DNA of 10,034 bases from CAYSIX01 sp964431205 (GCA_964431205.1 CAYSIX010000160.1:1-10034); one strand, 5' to 3'. Shown: positions 1 through 6,534, numbered from the stretch's first letter. Notes: generated by a model not told the origin, from the sequence alone. Numbers and translations: made by a program.

Positions 1-1082
1 TGCAGCGGGGTCATCTGGTAGAGCTGGTTCTCGACGGTGGTCGGGTCGGCGCCGCGTTTGAGGTGGATGACCACGCGCATGCCGGTGCGGCCGGAGGACT
101 CGTCGACGATGTCGGCGATGTCCTCGAGGCGGTCGGCCTTGCGCATGGCGACGATCTTGTCGACGATGCCGTGGTTCTTGGTGACCTGGTAGGGGATCTC
201 GGTGATGACGAGCTGGTCGCGGCCGTTGCGGGTCTGCTCGTGGTGGAGGCGGGCGCGGACGGTGATGCGGCCGCGGCCGGTGGCGTAGGCCTCGGCGATG
301 CCGCGCTTGCCGCAGATGATCCCGCCGGTGGGAAAGTCCGGCCCGGGGACGATGTCCATCAGCTCGCGGATGCCGATCTGGGGGTTGTCGATGGTGGCGA
401 TGATGGCGTCGCAGATCTCGCCGAGGTTGTGCGGGGGGATGGAGCAGGCCATGCCCACGGCGATGCCGGTGGCGCCGTTGACCAGCAGGTTGGGGAACTT
501 GCCGGGCAGGACGGTGGGCTCGTCGAGGACCTCGTCGAAGTGCGGCTGCCAGTCGACGGTGTGGAACTTCAGGTCGTCGAGCATCTCCATCGCGTGTTGG
601 TGCAGCCGCGCTTCGGTGTAACGCATGGCCGCGGGCGGGTCGGGATCGATCGAACCGAAGTTGCCCTGCTTGTCGACGAGCAGGCAGCGGGTCTTCCACT
701 CCTGGGCCATGTTGACCAGCGTGGGGTAGATCGCCTGGTCGCCGTGGGGGTGGTACTTCTTCATCGTCTCGCCGACGATGCCGGCGCACTTGGAGTGCTT
801 GCGGCCGGGCGAGAGGTTCAGGTCGTTCATCGCGACGAGGATGCGTCGCTGCGAGGGCTTGAGCCCGTCGCGGACGTCGGGCAGGGCGCGATCGACGATC
901 GTGCTCATCGCGTAGGTGAGATAGCTCTCGGCCAGCTCCTGCTCGATGGCGAGGTCGGTGGTCATGCCGCCGGCCGCGGACAGGCCGACGTCGTCGATCG
1001 GGTCGCCGCCCTCGGGCCGCTCGGGCTGCTGCGGCTCCTCGGGATCGGGCGCGTCGTGTTGTTCGGGTGGTTGTTCGGCCAT
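1..1082 (-). CDS. gyrA: DNA gyrase subunit A, N-terminal part (cut by window edge)
   Basis: GyrA is the DNA-breaking and rejoining subunit of gyrase (A2B2 with GyrB), which introduces negative supercoils using ATP. The first 360 codons are visible. They include the conserved segment YAMSTIVDRALPDVRDGLKP (about residues 57-76), the HPHGD motif (111-115), and AAMRYTE with catalytic tyrosine Y155 (codon at 618-620). IPPHN and GPDFPTGG, typical of the winged-helix/tower core, follow. The ATG at 1082 gives an acidic, proline-rich extension of about 40 residues before the core; a second ATG at codon 40 (MTTDLAIEQEL) would give a more usual length, but no Shine-Dalgarno precedes either start clearly. 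The resistance-determining positions matching E. coli S83 and D87 are Q116 and P120. The family call is certain; ParC is the only alternative and cannot be fully excluded without the C-terminal domain, but gyrase A is favoured. Confidence 0.95.
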   Translation of the reverse strand, partial: MAEQPPEQHDAPDPEEPQQPERPEGGDPIDDVGLSAAGGMTTDLAIEQELAESYLTYAMSTIVDRALPDVRDGLKPSQRRILVAMNDLNLSPGRKHSKCAGIVGETMKKYHPHGDQAIYPTLVNMAQEWKTRCLLVDKQGNFGSIDPDPPAAMRYTEARLHQHAMEMLDDLKFHTVDWQPHFDEVLDEPTVLPGKFPNLLVNGATGIAVGMACSIPPHNLGEICDAIIATIDNPQIGIRELMDIVPGPDFPTGGIICGKRGIAEAYATGRGRITVRARLHHEQTRNGRDQLVITEIPYQVTKNHGIVDKIVAMRKADRLEDIADIVDESSGRTGMRVVIHLKRGADPTTVENQLYQMTPL

Positions 1083-1129
1083 ATCGCTTGAAACCCCAAT
1101 CGGCGAGGCTCGCCCCGTTGCAGACCGGC

Positions 1130-1135
1130 ATTATA
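1130..1135 (-). promoter_or_regulatory. Candidate gyrA -10 box (TATAAT)
   Basis: The minus strand reads TATAAT, a perfect sigma-70-type -10 hexamer, about 48 bases upstream of the gyrA ATG. The expected -35 position (about 1153-1158) reads CGGAAG, a poor match, so another activator or sigma factor may be involved. The predicted transcript would have a leader of roughly 40 bases. Only the hexamer is seen; promoter activity is inferred. Confidence 0.4.
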
Positions 1136-1137
1136 CT
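1132..1137 (+). promoter_or_regulatory. Candidate ychF -10 box (TATACT)
   Basis: The plus strand reads TATACT (5 of 6 to TATAAT), overlapping the gyrA candidate -10 on the other strand. No good -35 lies 16-18 bases upstream (CTCGCC at the 17-base spacing). A start near 1143 would give a leader of about 110 bases to the ychF ATG. It is the only AT-rich patch in an otherwise GC-rich spacer, which gives it some weight. Confidence 0.3.
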
Positions 1138-1253
1138 GCGCGGCTCGCGAGGCTTCCGAGCCGACGGCTCGATCGCGGCGCGGCGTCGCCGGCCGGCCCC
1201 GCCGCTCGCCCGTACCCCGCTGAACCCCGCCTCAGAACGGTTGAGAGACCCCC

Positions 1254-2342
1254 ATGGACGCAGGCATCGTCGGGCTTCCCAACGTCGGCAAATCGACGCT
1301 GTTCAACGCGCTGACCGCCGCCGGCATCGCCAGCGAGAACTACCCGTTCTGCACCATCGAGCCGAACGTCGGCGTCGTCCCCGTGCCCGACCCGCGCCTG
1401 GCCACGCTGAGCCGCCACATCAGCACGCAGAAGGTCGTGCCCGCGCCGCTGCGGCTGGTCGACATCGCCGGCATCGTCCGCGGCGCCTCCGAAGGCCAGG
1501 GCCTGGGCAACAAGTTCCTCTCGCACATCCGCTCGGTCGACGCGGTCCTGCACGTCGTCCGCTGCTTCGAGGACCCCAACGTCGCCCACGTCGAGGGCTC
1601 GGTCGATCCGATCCGCGACATCGAGACGATCGACACCGAGCTGATGCTCGCCGACCTGGAGCAGGTCGAGGGCGCGCTGGACAAGGCCCAGCGCGCGGCG
1701 CGCTCGGGGGACAAGGAGGCCCGGCAACGTGCGGCGTTGCTCGGCGAGGCACAGAAGCGCCTCGGCGCCGGCGAGCCGTTGCGCGGGATGGCGGCGGACG
1801 CGGACGACCGACGCCGGCTCAAGAGCTTCGGCTTTCTCACCGCCAAGCCGGTGCTGTACGTGGCGAACGTCGCCGAGGACGACCTGCACGGCGAGAGCGA
1901 GCTGGTGCGGCGTGTGCGTCGGCGCGCCGAGGCCGAGCACGGCATGGTCGTGCCGGTGTGCGCCAAGATCGAGGCGGAGCTGGCGGAGCTGGGCGAGGAG
2001 GATCGGGCGGAGCTGCTGGAGTCGCTGGGCCTGGACGAGCCGGCGCTGGCGACGCTGGCGCGGGCGGCGTACCGGCTGCTCGGGCTGCGGAGCTTCTTCA
2101 CCGCCGGGCCCAAGGAGATCAAGGCCTGGACGATCCCGATCGGCGCGACGGCGCCGCAGGCCGCCGGCGTGATCCACAGCGACTTCGAACGCGGGTTCAT
2201 CCGCGCCGAGGTGTACACCGTCGCGGACCTGGAGCGGCACGGCTCGGAGAAGGCGATCCGCGACGCGGGCCGCCTGCGCATCGAGGGCAAGGACTACGTC
2301 GTGGCCGACGGCGACGTGTGCCACTTCCTGTTTAACGTGTAA
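1254..2342 (+). CDS. ychF: Redox-regulated ATPase YchF (Obg family, Ola1-like)
   Basis: YchF is a cytoplasmic P-loop NTPase of the Obg group that prefers ATP over GTP and associates with ribosomes. The 362-residue product has the family's usual length. Visible motifs: G1 GLPNVGKST at residues 7-15; G3 DIAGIV at 70-75, with no catalytic glutamine, as in hydrophobically substituted NTPases; and NVAE at 205-208 in place of the GTPase NKxD, the hallmark of the ATP-preferring YchF branch. A helical coiled-coil stretch lies between about 125 and 190. The C-terminal TGS domain (about 281-361) begins FFTAGPKE and ends DGDVCHFLFNV. The start is supported by the Walker A motif beginning seven residues in; only a weak purine stretch (GAGAG) precedes it. 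It is divergent from gyrA and convergent with the secretion cluster, so it is probably monocistronic. Confidence 0.97.
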   Translation: MDAGIVGLPNVGKSTLFNALTAAGIASENYPFCTIEPNVGVVPVPDPRLATLSRHISTQKVVPAPLRLVDIAGIVRGASEGQGLGNKFLSHIRSVDAVLHVVRCFEDPNVAHVEGSVDPIRDIETIDTELMLADLEQVEGALDKAQRAARSGDKEARQRAALLGEAQKRLGAGEPLRGMAADADDRRRLKSFGFLTAKPVLYVANVAEDDLHGESELVRRVRRRAEAEHGMVVPVCAKIEAELAELGEEDRAELLESLGLDEPALATLARAAYRLLGLRSFFTAGPKEIKAWTIPIGATAPQAAGVIHSDFERGFIRAEVYTVADLERHGSEKAIRDAGRLRIEGKDYVVADGDVCHFLFNV

Positions 2343-2361
2343 TGGCGGCGCCGCCCACACG

Positions 2362-2389
2362 GGTGGGGCGGGCGTCCCGCCCGCCATGG
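2362..2389 (+). repeat. Dispersed palindromic repeat, family A, copy 1
   Basis: This 28-base element has a perfect 7-base stem, GGGCGGG (2366-2372) against CCCGCCC (2376-2382), with a CGT loop. It ends in CCATGG. It matches copy 3 (6706-6733, opposite orientation) at 27 of 28 bases and copy 2 (6399-6426) at about 22 of 28. Its position just after ychF fits a REP-like dispersed element. Confidence 0.8.
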
Positions 2390-2407
2390 CTCCCGACGGC
2401 GCCATGT

Positions 2408-2436
2408 CGGGTGCCACGGTCGCTCGCGACCGTGTC
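2408..2436 (+). repeat. 29-base palindromic repeat, family D, copy 1
   Basis: It is identical over 29 bases to 3355-3383. The core is CACGGTCGC (2415-2423), a TC spacer, then GCGACCGTG (2426-2434): a 9-base inverted repeat. The two copies are in the same orientation and flank the 266-residue PEP-CTERM gene. The element could act as an RNA hairpin at the 3' end of that gene. Confidence 0.85.
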
Positions 2437-2502
2437 TCTGCGCATCTCGTTCCGATCACGACACGCGCTCAAGCCGCGGTCTGAGCACCGCGAAGCCCCG
2501 GA

Positions 2503-3303
2503 TCACGGCCCCACGGGCCCCACACGTCTCCCCCGCCCCAGACACAGCGCGCCCGCCAGCACGCCCAGCGTCCCCGGCTCGGGGAGAGGCGCGTGCTGGT
2601 CGTACTGGATCAGGTTGAGGCCGAACTTTTGCTGCCAGACGCCCAAGTCGAACGCGTCCACGAAACCATCAAAGTTCGCGTCGCCGTCCGTGCGTCGCGC
2701 TCGAAACGGCGTCCCGAAGCCCGCCTGCCAGATGCCCAGGTCAAAGCCGTCCACGTCACCGTCCTCATCGAAGTCGCCACGAAGGATTGAGATCTGCCAT
2801 TCGATCGGGACGCTGATAGTATTCAATGATCCATCGCTCTCGAAGAGCTCGGCCGACGCTTGGGTGATGCGCAGCGCTTCGGCCACCGGGATGTGCCCTT
2901 CGGCAATGGGAATTGGCATATCCCAGAAGCTTTCAGGAGGTTGACGAGGGTCCATGAAGTCCACGGGCCGCTGTCCCAGTCCGTACACAAGCAGCGACGG
3001 GCGGGTCAGGTCCTGGGCGCCCCGGATGGGGATCTCGTCGTTGTCCGAGCGATCCACGACAAAACCCTGAGGACCAAAGAAGTTGAGGTTGAACTCGAGG
3101 AACGGGCTGGTGTTCCTGACCGACTCGACGCCGCTCAGCGTGATGGAGAACGAGGCCAGCCCGCCACTGCCTTCCTCGCTCGTCCACGCCCAGATCTTAA
3201 ACGGTTGCGTGTTTGCGAGCCGGAAATAAACCACAGGCGAGGCCGACACAGATGCATGGCTGACGCATACAAACACGGCGCAAACGGTGGCGAGCTGTCT
3301 CAT
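2503..3303 (-). CDS. Secreted protein with dockerin-like repeats and PEP-CTERM tail
   Basis: No enzymatic function is recognised in this 266-residue protein. An N-terminal hydrophobic signal peptide ends near residue 21 (SVSA). The core (about 24-168) has no known catalytic motif and resembles the neighbouring 194-residue protein, sharing ASFSI, SPF, VDRS and GQRP blocks. Two dockerin type I-like calcium-binding repeats follow. The first, at 176-197, has the loop DFDEDGDVDGFD and the second, at 207-228, has DANFDGFVDAFD. The tail has PEP at 241-243, a short hydrophobic stretch and an arginine-rich end (RGRR). PEP-CTERM proteins are normally processed by an exosortase at the inner membrane; no exosortase gene lies here. 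A strong Shine-Dalgarno (GGAGG, 3311-3315) supports the start. It is last in the minus-strand cluster, 160 bases after its paralogue. The hydrophobic segment is shorter than usual and continues into GPVGP, so sorting efficiency is uncertain. Confidence 0.85.
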   Translation of the reverse strand: MRQLATVCAVFVCVSHASVSASPVVYFRLANTQPFKIWAWTSEEGSGGLASFSITLSGVESVRNTSPFLEFNLNFFGPQGFVVDRSDNDEIPIRGAQDLTRPSLLVYGLGQRPVDFMDPRQPPESFWDMPIPIAEGHIPVAEALRITQASAELFESDGSLNTISVPIEWQISILRGDFDEDGDVDGFDLGIWQAGFGTPFRARRTDGDANFDGFVDAFDLGVWQQKFGLNLIQYDQHAPLPEPGTLGVLAGALCLGRGRRVGPVGP

Positions 3304-3310
3304 GATACAG

Positions 3311-3315
3311 CCTCC
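3311..3315 (-). promoter_or_regulatory. Shine-Dalgarno of the 266-residue PEP-CTERM gene
   Basis: GGAGG on the minus strand lies seven bases before the ATG at 3303. It is the clearest ribosome-binding site for this gene and fixes its start. Confidence 0.7.
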
Positions 3316-3354
3316 AGCCCTGCGGGCGATCGGTCGTGATGAATTTGCCAGAGC

Positions 3355-3383
3355 CGGGTGCCACGGTCGCTCGCGACCGTGTC
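3355..3383 (+). repeat. 29-base palindromic repeat, family D, copy 2
   Basis: This is an exact 29-base copy of 2408-2436 with the same inverted repeat (stems 3362-3370 and 3373-3381). It sits in the 160-base gap between the two PEP-CTERM paralogues, upstream of the dockerin-bearing one, so the two copies flank that gene as direct repeats 947 bases apart. Confidence 0.85.
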
Positions 3384-3463
3384 GAACGCGTTCGGTTCAA
3401 CGCACTCGACCAAGCCGAAGCGCAGCAACCCTGCCGCAAAGGTCCGGGTCAATTTCGTGACGA

Positions 3464-4048
3464 TCATGCACGCCTCCGCCGCACCAGACACACCGCGCCG
3501 CCCAACGCAACCACGCCCAGCGTCCCCGGCTCGGGGATGATGATGAACTCTACTTCTGCGGGGATCACGTTCGTCGAGCCCTCTTCCTCGAAGACGAAGA
3601 TCTCCGCGTCCAGGAGCTGAATAGAATCGAGGCCACTATGCGTACCTTCGGCCAACAGAATCGGCGAGCCCCACGCAGGTATGCCAAAGAGAATCGCGGC
3701 ATTGAATAGGCCGGGGCGCTGACCGAAGCCATATGTCAAAGCCTCCGGGCGATCAAGAGGTTGCCGGCCGAAGATAGGTAACGCATCGGGCTCTGACCGA
3801 TCAACGAACCCCACGAATCCTTCGGGAACCACCAATGTGAAAGGGCTCAAATTAATCACGGACTCAATCCCGGCCAGGTCGATGCTGAACGATGCAATCC
3901 CGCCGTTGCCTTCCAGGTCAGCGCGCGCGAAGAGCTCAAACTGGCGGCCACCCGCGACCATCAACAGTTCGGCCAAAGCGCCTGACGATGGCTGTGCGCT
4001 CAGTAAAACGAGAAGTACTACAATCATGATCAGAGGCGTACGTCGCAT
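3464..4048 (-). CDS. PEP-CTERM protein without dockerin, paralogue of the next gene
   Basis: This 194-residue exported protein of unknown function begins with a basic-hydrophobic signal peptide (MRRTPLIMIVVLLVLLSAQP), cleaved probably near residues 23-26. The core (about 37-167) aligns end to end with residues 36-168 of the 266-residue neighbour, sharing GG.ASFSI.L.G.ESV, SPF, VDRS and YG.GQRP. The tail is a classic PEP-CTERM: PEPGTLG from residue 172, a hydrophobic segment, then RRRR at 190-193. It lacks the dockerin found between core and tail in the paralogue. Its ATG lies 18 bases after the protease stop, with GGGAG in the gap as a likely ribosome-binding site, so co-transcription and possibly translational coupling with the protease are likely. 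It may be a surface protein retained or released through exosortase processing (family knowledge plus inference). Confidence 0.87.
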   Translation of the reverse strand: MRRTPLIMIVVLLVLLSAQPSSGALAELLMVAGGRQFELFARADLEGNGGIASFSIDLAGIESVINLSPFTLVVPEGFVGFVDRSEPDALPIFGRQPLDRPEALTYGFGQRPGLFNAAILFGIPAWGSPILLAEGTHSGLDSIQLLDAEIFVFEEEGSTNVIPAEVEFIIIPEPGTLGVVALGGAVCLVRRRRA

Positions 4049-4066
4049 CTTCCAATCTCCCGAATC

Positions 4067-6445
4067 TCATGTCGTCTCGGCCATGCGCAACTGCGCAAGG
4101 CCAACATCAAATCCATCCACGTCGCCATCCTGATCGAGGTCGCCGACCGTCGAAAGACGGAACAAGTCCAAAGGACCTGACTCCAAGAGGATCGGCGTCG
4201 CTGCGGGGCCGGAGATGCTCTGGAGAGCGGCCGCCGCATTGAGCCGGCCATAGCCAAAGTATGGACTCTTTCCCGATGAGTCATACGCGACACCGCCGAT
4301 CTTGTCAGCCGTGGATTGCAGGATCGATCGGATCTGAAACTCATAGAGGTTTGGGTTCTTACCAAGAAGCAGTGCCGCCACACCGGCCGCGGCCGGGCTC
4401 GCGGCTGAGGTGCCCGTGAACTGCGTATAATCGCCGCCTTCGGTGCTCGGAGCGTCGTTAAAGCCGTCAGTATCCAGAAGATCCGTCGTCCATGGTGAGG
4501 TGAAGAAGTCTTCGTTCACGTCCGCGCCCGTGCTGGCGACGAGATCTAGCTCTTCGCCCCAACGGCTGTAATGCGAGCGGAAGTCGAAATCGCTGCTGGC
4601 GCCAACCGCGATCACGAACGGGTTGTTCGCAGGGTAATCCACGTCGGTGCTGATGGGCTTGTTTTCGCCATGCATACTTGGTGATACGTCCATGATCAGC
4701 GACGACGTGTCGTGGTCATACAGGTGAAAATGAAGCTTGTCGCTGAATTCAGCAGACGACCAAAGGAAGAATGTGGGCGATTCGATGGTGCCGGCCGCGG
4801 AGGTGAACGGGGGCGCCATCAGCCAGGCGCTCTGGTTATGGGAAATGACATCTGACACCAGTTGATACCGACCGGTGCTGAAGCCCTTGCCCGGATCGTC
4901 TTCGACGCGCCAGCCGAAGTCATCCACGCCGGGGAACGGGTTCAGGTCCCACCCGATGGCTTCCAGGTCGGTCACCTTCTCTTCGTTGATGCGATAGATA
5001 TTGCCGTCACTGTTTCGCAGCTCGCCAAGTCGAAACAGGTCTTCGACCTGAGAGACTGATCCATTCTTTCTGTATTCCAGGACCCAGGAGTAGGTGTGGC
5101 CGGCCGTCAGTTGCTCTTCCAGTGGTATTCTGGTTGTGTAATTTGATGCCCGATTGCCGGAACTGGCGAAGACAGGCAGACCTTTGGCAAACCGGCCAAA
5201 GTCCCACGCACCATAGAGGGCCGCGTTGAAAGCATTGCTTTCTGAGAAGGACCAACTGATGTTCAGGACGTCAGCGCTGTTCCAAAGGCCAGACACACCA
5301 TTCTTGAGTCCGGTTGCGTAGCGAACAGCCTCCGCCATGCCGGACTCATCCGCTAAGGGAGAATCTGCAGAGCCGTCGAAGATCTTCAGCGCCATGACCT
5401 GGCTGCCGTAGGAAACGCCTCGGCCGCCCAGCCCATTGAAGCCCTTGGCGGCGGCTATGCCGGCGACGGGCGTACCATGTGCTTCGACGCCGACCCCACT
5501 TTGTCCAGGTACACCAACTGGACTTACGTCATTATTGTCCAGCACAAAGTTCCAACCGTGAATGTCGTCCACCCAGCCGTTTCCGTCATCATCCAGTTGA
5601 TTGTCGGGTATCTCGCCGGGGTTGACCCAGAGGTTCAAATCAGGATGATCCTGAATCCCGGTGTCCCAGATGGCGATCACCACGTCCTCGCTTGGCTCCG
5701 TGTCATTCCAAGCCTCAACGGCGTCAATGTCAGAGTCCGCAATGCCGCCGGACTGACCCGTGTTGTTCAGGTGCCACTGTTCGGGAAAGAGCGGGTCCGT
5801 CGAAGCTGGGCGTACCTCGCTTGTAAAGTTCGGTTCCGCCCAATCAAGTGCCGACAACGCCCAGAGCTGTCGGCTCATTTCCAACAGTTCCGGACCCGCG
5901 GCGGCCAGCTTCAAGATGGACTCGTCCTCCAAGCCGCGCAGACGGCGATAATCGATCACTTCACCGACCAGGTCTGCGTCCACGTCTTCCAGCGAAGCCC
6001 CGTCGGCCAGATCGATGATGATTTCGTCCGTGATGATCTGCCGCAGGCCGCTCTCGGAGTTGCGGAACACGGGTACGGCCCACGATACGTCAGCGTCCGC
6101 GTTTAGCTGCTGCAGAAGCGCTTCGGTGTCTTTAAGATTCAGGTCCTGGGAGGACATGAGGTGGACCCGGTTGCTCTTGGGGCCTTCGATCGCCTGGAAT
6201 CCTGCCAGCAGCTCGCCGTCTTTGAGTTGCGGGTCGAGCATGCGGGCCTTGGCGTCGGCGTCCGTGAACTCGACCATGATCTCACCCGGCACGCGCAGCA
6301 GCCCGATCTCCCGATCGCCCACGCGGTACGAGTCGCCCAGGTCCACGGCCTCGGTCACCCCGCGGAGCATCAGGCGCGGCTCCAGGGGTTCAAAGACAGG
6401 TGGGACAGGCGTCCCGCCCGTCGTCCGCCGGCCCAAATATTTCAA
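4067..6445 (-). CDS. Subtilisin-like (S8) serine protease with LEPR-XLL motif and half dockerin
   Basis: This secreted endopeptidase has 792 residues if read from TTG at 6445. N-terminus: GGTPVPPV (10-17), then FEPLEPRLML (18-27), the LEPR-XLL motif of planctomycete exported proteins. Two propeptide-like segments follow (about 52-127 and 137-210, ending SWAVPVF and DWAEPNF). The catalytic domain starts near TDPLFPEQWHLNNTGQ (216-231), a thermitase-like entry. Triad: D261 (WDTGI), H323 (AHGTPVAG) and S680 (GTSAASP); oxyanion N431 (SSGN). A segment of about 170 residues (437-608) is inserted between N431 and VIAVGAS. The C-terminus holds one dockerin-like loop (DLDQDGDVDGFD, 769-780) and stops ten residues later, so the second EF-hand is absent. 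The TTG start is doubtful: a TAA lies in frame at 6467-6469, no Shine-Dalgarno is seen, and a better start lies in another frame upstream. It is first in the cluster. Family call is sure; substrate is unknown. Confidence 0.93.
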   Translation of the reverse strand: MKYLGRRTTGGTPVPPVFEPLEPRLMLRGVTEAVDLGDSYRVGDREIGLLRVPGEIMVEFTDADAKARMLDPQLKDGELLAGFQAIEGPKSNRVHLMSSQDLNLKDTEALLQQLNADADVSWAVPVFRNSESGLRQIITDEIIIDLADGASLEDVDADLVGEVIDYRRLRGLEDESILKLAAAGPELLEMSRQLWALSALDWAEPNFTSEVRPASTDPLFPEQWHLNNTGQSGGIADSDIDAVEAWNDTEPSEDVVIAIWDTGIQDHPDLNLWVNPGEIPDNQLDDDGNGWVDDIHGWNFVLDNNDVSPVGVPGQSGVGVEAHGTPVAGIAAAKGFNGLGGRGVSYGSQVMALKIFDGSADSPLADESGMAEAVRYATGLKNGVSGLWNSADVLNISWSFSESNAFNAALYGAWDFGRFAKGLPVFASSGNRASNYTTRIPLEEQLTAGHTYSWVLEYRKNGSVSQVEDLFRLGELRNSDGNIYRINEEKVTDLEAIGWDLNPFPGVDDFGWRVEDDPGKGFSTGRYQLVSDVISHNQSAWLMAPPFTSAAGTIESPTFFLWSSAEFSDKLHFHLYDHDTSSLIMDVSPSMHGENKPISTDVDYPANNPFVIAVGASSDFDFRSHYSRWGEELDLVASTGADVNEDFFTSPWTTDLLDTDGFNDAPSTEGGDYTQFTGTSAASPAAAGVAALLLGKNPNLYEFQIRSILQSTADKIGGVAYDSSGKSPYFGYGRLNAAAALQSISGPAATPILLESGPLDLFRLSTVGDLDQDGDVDGFDVGLAQLRMAETT
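6399..6426 (+). repeat. Dispersed palindromic repeat, family A, copy 2 (inside the protease 5' end)
   Basis: It reads GGTGGGACAGGCGTCCCGCC and onward, matching copy 1 at about 22 of 28 bases. It lies inside the protease frame, where the minus strand translates it as TTGGTPVPPV directly before the LEPR-XLL motif. The stem is degenerate compared with copies 1 and 3 (two G to A changes). Confidence 0.65.
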
Positions 6446-6456
6446 ATGCCGTAAAG

Positions 6457-6465
6457 CCCCCCCCC
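6457..6465 (-). repeat. Nine-G homopolymer at the junction of two frames
   Basis: The minus strand has nine consecutive G (plus-strand C at 6457-6465), the first of which completes an ATG at 6467-6465. It is by far the longest homopolymer noticed in the window. It sits exactly where the frame with good initiation signals would need to lose one base to enter the protease frame. Tracts like this in other bacteria mutate by slipped-strand mispairing. Confidence 0.9.
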
Positions 6466-6534
6466 ATTATGGACTTACGGGTGCACAAACCCGCGCCCGC
6501 CTGCCCTGGCTCGGACGTGAAACGAAACATGATG

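Larger units (their letters stand above)
2343..2502. other. Convergent intergenic spacer with two hairpins
   Basis: This 160-base spacer separates the converging ends of ychF and the secretion cluster. It holds two palindromic repeats (at 2362-2389 and 2408-2436) and nothing else recognisable. Both are strong GC hairpins lying downstream of a stop codon on either strand. They may therefore slow or end transcription from both sides, but neither is followed by a T-run. Confidence 0.6.
6390..6530 (-). other. Upstream frame with good ATG that would open the protease after a 1-base shift
   Basis: An ATG at 6530 follows GAGAGGAG (6535-6542), the best ribosome-binding site in this area, by four bases. 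As written, this frame encodes 46 residues starting MFRFTSEPGQ and stops at 6390, overlapping the protease in a different frame. Removing one base in the nine-G tract (6457-6465) would fuse its first 26 or so codons to the protease, giving 820 residues. The residues bridging the joint would read MGGALRHLKYLGRR. Alternatively the 46-residue frame could be a genuine leader peptide, but it has no recognised content. The arrangement is seen; the frameshift reading is inferred. Confidence 0.55.

Noticed and set aside
63..1091. Long plus-strand open frame rich in Gly, Val and Asp
   Set aside because: It is antisense to gyrA, whose motifs and catalytic tyrosine are unmistakable; long antisense frames are expected at this GC content.
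1131..2459. Long open frames on both strands over ychF
   Set aside because: They are shadows of ychF, with arginine-rich low-complexity translations and no domains.
3300..3491. Small minus-strand frame in the gap between the two PEP-CTERM genes
   Set aside because: It overlaps the end of the 194-residue gene, runs through the 29-base repeat, has no Shine-Dalgarno and no recognisable content.
5477..6106. Plus-strand frame of about 200 residues opposite the protease
   Set aside because: It is antisense to the conserved propeptide and catalytic region of the S8 protease; no domain recognised.
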